DNA of 7,095 nt from Actinobacteria bacterium UBA2236 (GCA_002347935.1 DDYK01000029.1:3302-10396); one strand, 5' to 3'; positions 1 to 6,091 are shown, counted from the stretch's first letter. Notes: generated from the letters alone by a model not told the origin. Numbers and translations: made by a program.

Positions 1-1251
1 TTTATGGCAGCGATGGTCGCTCACTTAATGCGTGTCTTCTTCACGGGAGCATTTAGGAAACCAAGAGAATTTAACTGGATCATTGGAGTTGGACTATTAA
101 CTCTTGGAATTGTGGAAGGATTTCTAGGCTACTCACTACCTGATGACCTGCTCTCTGGAACTGGAATCAGAATTGCTGAAGCAATTATTCAAGCTATCCC
201 AGTTGTGGGTTCATATCTATCGTTCTTTATCTTCGGTGGCGCTTTCCCTGGCGAGATGTTTATTCAGCGAATCTATGTGGTTCATATCCTCTTGCTGCCA
301 GGTATTTTCTTAGCCCTGATTACTGTGCACTTAATGCTAGTTTGGTATCAGAAGCACACTCAATATCCAGGCCCTGGAAGAACTGAGAAGAACGTTGTTG
401 GCTATCCCTTAATGCCTACCTACATGGCAAAAGCTGGAGGCTTCTTCTTTATCGTCTTTGGAGTGACCGCGTTTCTTGGAGCGGTGGCATCAATTAATCC
501 CATCTGGGTATATGGTCCCTATACCCCGGGACAAATTGGCGCTGGCTCCCAGCCGGATTGGTATATGGGATGGCTTGATGGATTAGTTCGTATGGCCCCG
601 CCAATTGAGGCATACATCTTTGGCTACACGCTATCGCTCAATATCTTAATTCCAGGGCTAATTATTCCAGGAATTATTTTTACAGGAATGGCGCTTTATC
701 CATTTATTGAAAGCTGGATAACTGGAGACAAACGCGAACATCATCTGCTTGATCGACCAAGAAATGCTCCGAATCGCACTGCTCTTGGCGCTATGTCAAT
801 TACCTTTATGTTGGTCACATTAATCAACGGCGGTAATGACTTACTTGCAACGCACTTTGACCTCTCTATCAATCAGATCATGTGGTTTTCTCGTATTGGA
901 GTAATTGTTCTGCCGCCGCTTGCCTTCGTAATAACCAAGCGGATCTGTCTATCCTTACAGCGAGCAGATCGCGAACTTGTGCTTCATGGAAAAGAGACCG
1001 GTCGTCTTGTCATGCTGCCACATGGAGAATTTATAGAAGTCCATGAACCATTAAGCCCAGAGAAGGCCTATCTGCTTACTCAGCATGAGCAACCTCCTGC
1101 CCTCGAATCAAATCTAAGTAACGAATATGGCGTTAGGAATCCCAAGGCCTTACGCTCAAAGATTCGGGCTCGTCTATCGCGCTCTCAAGCAGAACAGATT
1201 GCTAAGCCAACAGCCAATGATCTCAAAGAGCTTGAAGGCGGTCACCACTAA
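1..1251 (+). CDS. qcrB: Cytochrome bc1 complex cytochrome b subunit QcrB (5' partial)
   Basis: This is the membrane subunit of the menaquinol:cytochrome c reductase (complex III). It carries hemes bL and bH and the two quinol sites. The reading frame is open at the left edge (Phe codon at 1-3), so the N-terminal part, probably about 130 residues with the first helices, is missing. Numbering from the Met at position 4: His7 in AHLMRVFFTGAF is the second heme His of helix B. His94 and His109 on helix D are the partners, 15 residues apart as in b6-type proteins rather than 14 as in mitochondria. PDWY at 184-187 is the actinobacterial form of the Qo-site PEWY motif. Further hydrophobic helices lie at about 142-165, 201-234, 261-280 and 292-312. 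They are followed by a hydrophilic tail of about 100 residues, usual in actinobacterial QcrB. It would be the last gene of a ctaE-qcrCAB type operon, whose other members lie outside the window. The TAA stop falls inside a hairpin shared with the converging operon. Confidence 0.97.
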   Translation, partial: FMAAMVAHLMRVFFTGAFRKPREFNWIIGVGLLTLGIVEGFLGYSLPDDLLSGTGIRIAEAIIQAIPVVGSYLSFFIFGGAFPGEMFIQRIYVVHILLLPGIFLALITVHLMLVWYQKHTQYPGPGRTEKNVVGYPLMPTYMAKAGGFFFIVFGVTAFLGAVASINPIWVYGPYTPGQIGAGSQPDWYMGWLDGLVRMAPPIEAYIFGYTLSLNILIPGLIIPGIIFTGMALYPFIESWITGDKREHHLLDRPRNAPNRTALGAMSITFMLVTLINGGNDLLATHFDLSINQIMWFSRIGVIVLPPLAFVITKRICLSLQRADRELVLHGKETGRLVMLPHGEFIEVHEPLSPEKAYLLTQHEQPPALESNLSNEYGVRNPKALRSKIRARLSRSQAEQIAKPTANDLKELEGGHH

Positions 1252-1280
1252 ATCTGCCTAAAGATTTCGTAGGAAGATTT
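1250..1280. terminator. Candidate bidirectional terminator hairpin between convergent qcrB and the cta operon
   Basis: The 11-base arm at 1250-1260 (AAATCTGCCTA) pairs with 1270-1280 (TAGGAAGATTT), with one G-A mismatch (1256/1274) and a 9-base loop. The stem includes the last two bases of the qcrB TAA stop and the first two bases, on the plus strand, of the TAA stop of the SRPBCC gene. It could therefore serve both converging transcripts. It is A/T-rich. A pyrimidine-rich tract (CTTTCTTTC, 1283-1291) follows on the plus strand, but the minus-strand side has no clear U-tract, so intrinsic termination is only moderately supported. Confidence 0.45.
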
Positions 1281-1749
1281 AACTTTCTTTCATCTCCGCG
1301 AGATTCTTTAATTTAACAAGGGTTTTTGCCATCGCTTTTGGTACCCATCTATCTGCATCACTCACCCACCACTTAGATCTAGCTTTCCTGCCATCCCAAC
1401 TCTGGCTAACCAAGGTGGTACTTGGATGAGTTTCGATTAACTCATAACGCCAAACATTTCGGAGAAGATGACGCCAGGCTATTGATCTATTCTCTTCAAA
1501 TTCCACTACCTTATTTTTGATTATGTAAGGAATGCCAAGGCGCATCTTCATTCCAAAGCTAGCTCCAAGAAAAAGACGCTCTGGAGCTTTAAGTTCGCCC
1601 TTGAGCATCCCCGACCCATCGATTTTTGTATGACTTTTTGGATCAGCAATTAGATCAAAAATTACTTTAGCCGGAGCGTTAATCTCAAGTTGAGTTTTAA
1701 AAAATAGCGGGATACCAGTATCTACTATCTCAGCTTGAATTTTATCCAT
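1279..1749 (-). CDS. SRPBCC/START-like fold protein at the end of the cta operon
   Basis: This is a soluble 156-residue protein of the SRPBCC (Bet v1/START-like, polyketide cyclase/COQ10-type) superfamily, a fold with a deep hydrophobic cavity for lipids, quinones or polyketides. The fold is suggested by the N-terminal strand followed by INAPAKVIFDLIADP (about 23-37), the alternating strands with FEENRSIAWRH (about 84-94), SQSWDGRK (about 115-122), and a C-terminal amphipathic helix rich in Lys and Ala (about 132-153). I see no signal peptide or membrane segment. The ATG at 1749 overlaps the TGA of ctaF by one base (TGATG) and there is no clear ribosome binding site, so translation is probably coupled to ctaF. 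A TTG three bases upstream is an alternative start. The substrate cannot be read from the sequence. By position in a respiratory operon, and by analogy with COQ10 and CoxG, a role in menaquinone or heme/lipid handling for the oxidase is an inference only. Confidence 0.88.
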   Translation of the reverse strand: MDKIQAEIVDTGIPLFFKTQLEINAPAKVIFDLIADPKSHTKIDGSGMLKGELKAPERLFLGASFGMKMRLGIPYIIKNKVVEFEENRSIAWRHLLRNVWRYELIETHPSTTLVSQSWDGRKARSKWWVSDADRWVPKAMAKTLVKLKNLAEMKES

Positions 1750-2150
1750 CAATGGCTTGATGCAGAGGGCTTTTCATATTCCAAAACAAATCCCATCACC
1801 GAAATTAATAGCGCTCCTACAGCAATTAGAGTTAGCCACCACCCAATAATTAAACCTACTCCAGCTGCGGTTGCCGCAAGGCCGACCGGAAGCGGCCACC
1901 ATGAGTGCGGGCTATAAAAGCCGAGTTCTCCTGCGCCATCTGAGATAAGTCCATCATTGTTATCCTCAGGCATTACTCCACCCGATCTTCTATTGATAAA
2001 CCAGAAGTAATAACCGATGATCAGAGCAAGGCCGGCGCATAATAAGAGAGCTGTAATTCCTAAAGGCTCGCCACCTAAGAACCAGTAGACCGCGCCAACA
2101 ATTGCATAGAATGCAAAGAGAAAGAGGAATAAACGGTAGCCAACCTTCAT
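1749..2150 (-). CDS. ctaF: Actinobacterial cytochrome c oxidase subunit IV CtaF
   Basis: This is a 133-residue integral membrane subunit of the aa3 oxidase, a family confined to Actinobacteria, where it is an accessory subunit of the bc-aa3 supercomplex. Two hydrophobic helices (about 4-24 and 31-51) come first. Next is the polar connecting segment with PED at 61-63 and the family signature GELGFYSPHSWWP at 74-86. Two more hydrophobic segments follow (about 88-104 and 105-123). The length fits the usual 130-140 residues. The ATG start immediately follows the TAG stop of ctaD with no spacer, and no strong Shine-Dalgarno sequence is visible, which suggests reinitiation after ctaD. Its TGA shares one base with the next start codon. 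The subunit has no known redox centre; it is thought to act in assembly or stability of the oxidase. Confidence 0.96.
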   Translation of the reverse strand: MKVGYRLFLFLFAFYAIVGAVYWFLGGEPLGITALLLCAGLALIIGYYFWFINRRSGGVMPEDNNDGLISDGAGELGFYSPHSWWPLPVGLAATAAGVGLIIGWWLTLIAVGALLISVMGFVLEYEKPSASSH

Positions 2151-3815
2151 CTAATGCCCATCTATCTTTGAGTGATTTGGGTGATTTAGATCAAAAGCGG
2201 GGCGCTCTGATCTAATCTCTGGCATACGTAGGAAGTTATGTCTTGGTGGCGGACATGTTGTTGCCCATTCAAGTGATGAGCCGTATCCCCAAGGATCATT
2301 GCTTTCTACCTTTGGAGCTTTGCGAGTAATCCAAACATTTATGGCAAATGGAATCATAGATATTGCTAGCAGGGTTGAACCAAGCGTTGAGACCATATTC
2401 ATCCAAGTAAAACCATCATCTGCTAAATAATCTGCATACCTACGAGGAAAGCCCTTGATTCCTAGCCAATGTTGAATCAAGAAAGTGGTGTGGAAACCCA
2501 AGAAGAGAGTCCAGAAGTGAATCTTTCCAAGAGTCTCATTGAGCATCCTGCCCGTCATTTTTGGCCACCAGAAATAAAACCCTGCAAACATGGCAAAAAC
2601 CACGGTCCCAAAGAGAACGTAATGGAAATGTGCCACCACAAAGTAAGAGGCAGATACTGCAAAATCAAGCGGCGGGCTGGCCAAAATAACACCAGTTAAG
2701 CCACCGAGTAAGAAGGTGATCAAGAAACCAATTACCCAAATCATTGGAGTTTCAAAGGTGAGGGAACCTCGCCACATTGTTCCGATCCAATTAAAGAATT
2801 TCACACCCGTTGGCACGGCAATTAAAAAGGTCATAAACGAGAAGAAAGGAAGTAAAACTTGACCTGAGGTGTACATATGGTGCGCCCAAACAGCCACCGA
2901 TAACGCAGCGATTGCAATTGTTGCTGCAACTAAGCCTTTATATCCAAAGATTGGTTTTCTGCTAAAGACTGGGAAAATCTCACTTGCGATGCCAAAAAAT
3001 GGCAGCGCCAAGATATAAACCTCTGGGTGGCCAAAGAACCAGAAGAGATGTTGCCAGAGCATGGCTCCGCCATTAGCCGGATCAAATATAAGAGAGCCAA
3101 ATAGACGATCTGATTCCAAAGCCAAAAGAGCAGCAGCAAGGGGTGGGAACGCAATTAGAACAAGAATGGAAGTTAGTAGAACATTCCAAGAGAAAATCGA
3201 CATCCTAAACATCGTCATTCCAGGAGCGCGCATCGTAAATATAGTGGTCACAAAGTTAACTCCGCCAAGGATGGTTCCAAGACCACTAACTGCAAGTCCC
3301 ATAATCCATAGATCTGCACCAATTCCTGGTGAATATACGTTATTTGATAATGGGGCATATGCAGTCCATCCAAAGCTGGCTGCTCCACCTGGTGTTAGAA
3401 ATCCAGCAAAGGCAACGATTCCACCAAATAGGTAGAGCCAGTAGGAGAGCATGTTCATCCTTGGAAATGCCACATCAGCAGCTCCAATTTGCAGTGGCAT
3501 GATCACATTTGCAAAGCCAACAAAGAGAGGGGTTGCAAACATCAACAACATGATGGTGCCATGCATGGTAAAGACTTGGTTGTATTGCTCAGAGCTTAAA
3601 AACTGCATCCCTGGGCGCGTTAGCTCGGCTCTTAAAAGTAGAGCCAAGATTCCCCCAATTAAGAACCAGGCAAAAGAAGTTGCTAGATAAAGATATCCAA
3701 TAACTTTATGATCGGTAGAGGTTAATATCTTTACCGCCAATTTCCCTTTGCTCGTAGGCTTAGGAGGATTTGGCATCTCATCTAAGGCTATAGTCCGAGT
3801 GGCATATGTGGTCAC
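2151..3815 (-). CDS. ctaD: aa3-type cytochrome c oxidase subunit I CtaD
   Basis: This is the catalytic subunit of the terminal oxidase: it reduces oxygen at the heme a3-CuB centre and pumps protons. It has 554 residues and about 12 hydrophobic helices. Heme a ligands are His85 (TMHGTIM) and His398, and the heme a3 ligand is His396 (VVAHFHYV). CuB ligands are His263, His312 and His313. HPEVY at 263-267 holds the D-pathway Glu265 and the cross-linking Tyr267. Asp114 (GAADVAFPRMN) is the D-channel entry and Lys339 (PTGVKFFNW) the K-channel Lys. Arg458-Arg459 (PRRYADY) should contact heme propionates. The redox and proton-channel set is therefore complete. The residues before VVAHFHYV are odd: Ser388-Ala389 replace the canonical His-Asp pair of the Mg/Mn site. 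The GTG start is supported by a strong GAGGTGA five bases upstream and by the 4-base GTGA overlap with the ctaC stop. Confidence 0.98.
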   Translation of the reverse strand: MTTYATRTIALDEMPNPPKPTSKGKLAVKILTSTDHKVIGYLYLATSFAWFLIGGILALLLRAELTRPGMQFLSSEQYNQVFTMHGTIMLLMFATPLFVGFANVIMPLQIGAADVAFPRMNMLSYWLYLFGGIVAFAGFLTPGGAASFGWTAYAPLSNNVYSPGIGADLWIMGLAVSGLGTILGGVNFVTTIFTMRAPGMTMFRMSIFSWNVLLTSILVLIAFPPLAAALLALESDRLFGSLIFDPANGGAMLWQHLFWFFGHPEVYILALPFFGIASEIFPVFSRKPIFGYKGLVAATIAIAALSVAVWAHHMYTSGQVLLPFFSFMTFLIAVPTGVKFFNWIGTMWRGSLTFETPMIWVIGFLITFLLGGLTGVILASPPLDFAVSASYFVVAHFHYVLFGTVVFAMFAGFYFWWPKMTGRMLNETLGKIHFWTLFLGFHTTFLIQHWLGIKGFPRRYADYLADDGFTWMNMVSTLGSTLLAISMIPFAINVWITRKAPKVESNDPWGYGSSLEWATTCPPPRHNFLRMPEIRSERPAFDLNHPNHSKIDGH

Positions 3816-4597
3816 GAGTTCACCTCAGCTTTGAGTGATTGGATATAGGAGTCATACTCATTTGGTGTAACTACCTTTACAGTAAATCTCATCTGTGAAT
3901 GTTGTCTTCCGCACAAAATATTACAAAATCCTCGATACTCACCTAGCTCATTAGCGGTAAATTCCAATTGATTAGTCACTCCAGGGATGTTTTGCATCTG
4001 AATCATGAATTCTGGTACCCAGAAAGAATGGATTACATCAGATGCGGTAAATTTAAATCTCACTCTCTCGCCAAGCGGCATGTAGAGCACAGGTGGTTGT
4101 GCTGGAGTTCCAGTGACAGTACTTCCCTCTCCAGCATCTTTGTAAGTAAATTGCCAGGACCATTGAAAGCCATTGACCGTAACATCGTGAAGTTCAGTAC
4201 TGCTCTGCGGAGATAGCGCAACGATCTCGTTTTCCGCCTTAGCTGTATAACCAAAAAGTACAGCTACGATGATGAACGGAATAACAGTGTAGGCAACTTC
4301 TGCTGGAATGTTATATTGAAATTGTTTGGGAAATTCTTCACCTTCTTTTTTGCGATGAAAGAAGACTGGCCAGAGAATTAAGATCAGAGTGAAAGCTCCA
4401 ACAACTGCTGCTGCTAGCCAAGCCCACTGCCAGAGCGCAAAGGAAGCTTCGTTAACGCTTGTGACTTCCCCGCGATGACCAATTCCAGTTAGCTCTTCAT
4501 TTGAACAACCAGCCAGAAGAGGCAGAGCGGCTGCCAGGGCTAGCTTTTTCGGAGCAGACATAGGATAAGAATACTTGCGCCTCGCATCTGCGACCAT
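3812..4597 (-). CDS. ctaC: Cytochrome c oxidase subunit II CtaC (CuA subunit, lipoprotein)
   Basis: This subunit takes electrons from the cytochrome c domain of complex III through its dinuclear CuA centre and passes them to heme a in CtaD. The 261 residues comprise a signal peptide with lipobox LLAGC (Cys31, likely lipidated), two membrane helices (about 57-80 and 102-118) and an extracytoplasmic cupredoxin domain. CuA ligands are His190 (VIHSFWVPEF), Cys225, Cys229, His233 and Met236. Trp146 (GFQWSWQF) is the likely electron entry. Two departures stand out: Ile227 replaces the conserved Glu of the C-x-E-x-C loop (backbone CuA ligand and Mg ligand), and the usual K-x-D-x-x-P-G-R loop is neutral here (about 200-207). 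The start is uncertain. ATG 4597 gives the longest frame. ATG 4561 gives a standard 18-residue lipoprotein signal peptide and has a -10-like box at leaderless spacing. Neither has a Shine-Dalgarno sequence. It is the first gene of the operon. Confidence 0.96.
   Translation of the reverse strand: MVADARRKYSYPMSAPKKLALAAALPLLAGCSNEELTGIGHRGEVTSVNEASFALWQWAWLAAAVVGAFTLILILWPVFFHRKKEGEEFPKQFQYNIPAEVAYTVIPFIIVAVLFGYTAKAENEIVALSPQSSTELHDVTVNGFQWSWQFTYKDAGEGSTVTGTPAQPPVLYMPLGERVRFKFTASDVIHSFWVPEFMIQMQNIPGVTNQLEFTANELGEYRGFCNILCGRQHSQMRFTVKVVTPNEYDSYIQSLKAEVNS
3816..3830 (-). promoter_or_regulatory. Ribosome binding site that fixes the GTG start of ctaD
   Basis: On the minus strand, GAGGTGA (3826-3820) lies inside the last codons of ctaC. 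The core GAGGTG ends five bases before the GTG at 3815. It is the clearest Shine-Dalgarno sequence in the operon and supports the overlapping GTG start over the next Met, which is 13 codons further in. Confidence 0.75.
4568..4573 (-). promoter_or_regulatory. Possible -10 box for leaderless ctaC mRNA
   Basis: TATTCT on the minus strand matches the -10 consensus at four of six positions. It ends six bases before the internal ATG at 4561, the spacing expected if transcription starts at the A of that ATG. No convincing -35 is visible. If real, CtaC starts at 4561 and the divergent gap to the next gene widens from 20 to 56 bases. A four-of-six match is common by chance. Confidence 0.25.
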
Positions 4598-4608
4598 TAG
4601 GGGGTAGG
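4598..4608 (+). promoter_or_regulatory. Shine-Dalgarno-like tract before the cysteine desulfurase-like gene
   Basis: The purine-rich TAGGGGGTAGG ends nine bases before the GTG at 4618 and is the only ribosome binding site candidate for that gene. It directly abuts the ATG of ctaC at 4597 on the opposite strand. The divergent start signals are therefore packed into about 20 bases if the longer ctaC is used. Confidence 0.4.
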
Positions 4609-4617
4609 TTTCTAAGG

Positions 4618-5709
4618 GTGTTGCCCATCACAGATATCCCACCGGAAGATGACTTCCAGAGTGAGTTGCCTCTAGAGCCTCTGGCGCGCCAACATTTACT
4701 TGAACTCTTTGACTCTTCTTGGTTTGATCCTGCAAAAATTCATAGAAATTCAGCACAATTAAGAAATCTGATAAATGAAGCAAAGGAATCAATTGCCTCA
4801 CACCTTGGAATTGCTAATAGTGAGCTTGAAATAGTTGGTGAACTTGGGTTTGGATTTCAATGCGCCTTGTCAGGGTTATTAACAAAAAACACTTCTAAAT
4901 TCCTTTATTCAGCAGTTGATCGCCAAGTGATCCACGCTTTTGCAAGGCAGCATCAACAAAGAGGTGGAGAAATACTGGAGCAGGGCGCAGATTCCAAGGG
5001 AGTTGTTGATTACCAAGTAGATGCAAGTAGTGAGATCACTTTGAGTTTTCAAGCAACTAATAGAGAAACCGGAGTGGTTCAAAGCCCTCCAAAAACTTCC
5101 GATAAGACAGCTGTTTTTGCCGATATGTGCGCTGCCTATCCCCTATCTAATCTTCCTGATAACTGGGATAGCGCGATTTGGGATCCAAAATATTTTGGAG
5201 GCCCTGCAGGAATTGCTTTAGTAGGAATTGCCAATAGCGGCAGGTGGCAAAACCCAGGACCAATAATCGATAAGCGACGAGTTTATGGATCCTTTTCAAA
5301 ACCCCTGCTTCTTGCAACTGCAGTTGCTTTAGAGAACTGGACGCAGAGAGCGCGAGATGATTTCGCTAAATTAAATGAGCTAAATTCTTTCGTAAGGCAG
5401 GAGCTAGCAAGAGAAATCAAAGATGTTAAGATTGCTGGAGATGGCGCTAATTGCGATCCCAGATTTCTGGCATTTGTCATTCCGCATACTCTTAGCGAAG
5501 AGGTATTAAGGAGAGTTGAGGCTCAAGGTGTATTAATTGATGCCGGCTCTGCCTGTGGTTCAGGTCCGCTCTCCCCTAGCCATGTCTTAACAGCAATGGG
5601 ATTTAGCGAACATGGAAACTATCGAATAACGCTAAAGCCGGCCCATAGCCGGGAAGGTCTTAAGAAATTAGTTTCGGTTTTAGTTAAAGGAATCGCCGCA
5701 GGCGCATGA
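4618..5709 (+). CDS. Class V PLP-dependent enzyme, divergent cysteine desulfurase-like protein
   Basis: This 363-residue fold-type I PLP enzyme resembles the actinobacterial cysteine desulfurase/TusA proteins found near ctaC, but without the C-terminal TusA domain. The N-terminal block LARQHLLELFDSSWFDPAKI (22-41) matches that family. Retained residues are Asp169 (PLP ring nitrogen), Lys191 (WDPKYFGGPAG, Schiff base), Cys313 in GSACGSG (persulfide Cys) and Arg336 (NYRITL, substrate carboxylate). Departures from E. coli IscS: the PLP-stacking His falls on Asp101/Arg102, Asn155 corresponds to Arg149 (ATNRETG), Gln183 to Ala172, the His before the Lys to Pro190, and the Thr phosphate-binding loop is replaced by ELGFGFQ (75-81). 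It could be a specialised desulfurase or a protein with reduced activity. The GTG start has a purine-rich tract nine bases upstream; TTG 4621 is possible. It is divergent from ctaC, and its 3' end overlaps erpA. Superfamily is sure, activity is not. Confidence 0.88.
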   Translation: MLPITDIPPEDDFQSELPLEPLARQHLLELFDSSWFDPAKIHRNSAQLRNLINEAKESIASHLGIANSELEIVGELGFGFQCALSGLLTKNTSKFLYSAVDRQVIHAFARQHQQRGGEILEQGADSKGVVDYQVDASSEITLSFQATNRETGVVQSPPKTSDKTAVFADMCAAYPLSNLPDNWDSAIWDPKYFGGPAGIALVGIANSGRWQNPGPIIDKRRVYGSFSKPLLLATAVALENWTQRARDDFAKLNELNSFVRQELAREIKDVKIAGDGANCDPRFLAFVIPHTLSEEVLRRVEAQGVLIDAGSACGSGPLSPSHVLTAMGFSEHGNYRITLKPAHSREGLKKLVSVLVKGIAAGA

Positions 5710-6024
5710 CCCGCCAGCATTGGGATTATCGATTGTAAAACCTTGCTTCTCAATAGTGTCAACAAAATCAATTGTTGCTCCCATTAAGTATGGAGTGCTC
5801 ATCTTGTCAGTAACAACCTTGACACTTCCATAGGTCATCACAGTATCGCCATCAAGTGCGCGGTCATCAAAGTAGAGCTGATAACGAAGGCCAGAGCAAC
5901 CACCTGGTTGTACGGCAACACGAAGACTTAAATCATCTCTACCCTCTTGAGCTAGAAGGGAGGCAACTTTCTCTGCTGCTCCCGTAGATAGTTTGATGCC
6001 CTCGGTTTTTGTTTCAGCGCTCAT
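5680..6024 (-). CDS. erpA: Iron-sulfur cluster insertion protein, A-type (ErpA/HesB family)
   Basis: This A-type carrier binds a [2Fe-2S] or [4Fe-4S] cluster and passes it to client enzymes in the cytoplasm. The 114-residue length is normal. The three cluster cysteines are present: Cys43 in QPGGCSGLRY, and Cys107 and Cys109 in GGSCACGDSF near the C-terminus. The segment TIDFVDTIEKQGFTIDNPNA before the last pair is typical of the family. I chose ATG 6024 because GAGGA lies eight bases upstream; an in-frame ATG at 6060 would add 12 basic residues and has no ribosome binding site. The last 30 bases, which encode the CAC motif, lie antisense to the 3' end of the desulfurase-like gene. The gene is divergent from nadA, whose product needs a [4Fe-4S] cluster and is a plausible client. 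ErpA is preferred to IscA on general resemblance and genome context; the two are hard to separate by eye. Confidence 0.95.
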   Translation of the reverse strand: MSAETKTEGIKLSTGAAEKVASLLAQEGRDDLSLRVAVQPGGCSGLRYQLYFDDRALDGDTVMTYGSVKVVTDKMSTPYLMGATIDFVDTIEKQGFTIDNPNAGGSCACGDSFN

Positions 6025-6032
6025 AAATCTCT

Positions 6033-6037
6033 TCCTC
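6033..6037 (-). promoter_or_regulatory. Ribosome binding site of erpA
   Basis: GAGGA on the minus strand, eight bases before the ATG at 6024, inside a purine-rich GAGGAAGAG run. It decides for this start over the in-frame ATG at 6060. Confidence 0.7.
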
Positions 6038-6077
6038 GCTATGAATCTTCGTAGAGCCATACTTTAGCGCACACGCA

Positions 6078-6089
6078 GCGAACTTTCGC
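6078..6089. repeat. Short inverted repeat in the erpA-nadA divergent region
   Basis: GCGAA-CT-TTCGC is a perfect 5+5 inverted repeat with a 2-base spacer, in the 79 bases between the divergent starts of erpA and nadA. The position suits an operator acting on both promoters. The arms are short and the match to any known regulator site is not convincing. Confidence 0.25.
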
Positions 6090-6091
6090 GA

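Noticed and set aside
1250..1280. Direct repeats of AAGATTT/AAATCT around 1250-1280 as an attachment site or repeat element
   Set aside because: They are better explained as the arms and loop of one hairpin at the end of convergent genes. No integrase or element boundary is near.
1735..1917. Short plus-strand frame across the ctaF/SRPBCC junction
   Set aside because: Antisense to the conserved end of ctaF and the start of the SRPBCC gene. No motif or ribosome binding site supports it.
2469..3690. Open frames on the plus strand opposite ctaD (2469-2699, 3061-3435, 3451-3690) and one on the minus strand at 2930-3154
   Set aside because: They lie entirely within the strongly conserved ctaD frame, their translations show no recognisable domain, and the true frame there has all oxidase motifs. 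They are shadows.
3968..4254. Overlapping frames inside ctaC on both strands (3968-4216 + and 4060-4254 -)
   Set aside because: Contained in the CuA-domain coding sequence, low-complexity translations with no family signature and no start signals.
3812..4597. CtaC as a quinol oxidase subunit lacking CuA
   Set aside because: His190, Cys225, Cys229, His233 and Met236 are all present, so CuA should form. Only the Glu position, which binds copper through its backbone, is changed.
5283..5480. Minus-strand frame of 65 codons inside the cysteine desulfurase-like gene
   Set aside because: Shadow of a conserved class V PLP enzyme frame. No supporting signal.
6078..6089. The palindrome GCGAA-CT-TTCGC as a LexA (SOS) box
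   Set aside because: The actinobacterial LexA box has GAAC and GTTC half-sites with a 4-base spacer. Only one half is loosely matched here, and neither neighbouring gene is an SOS gene.
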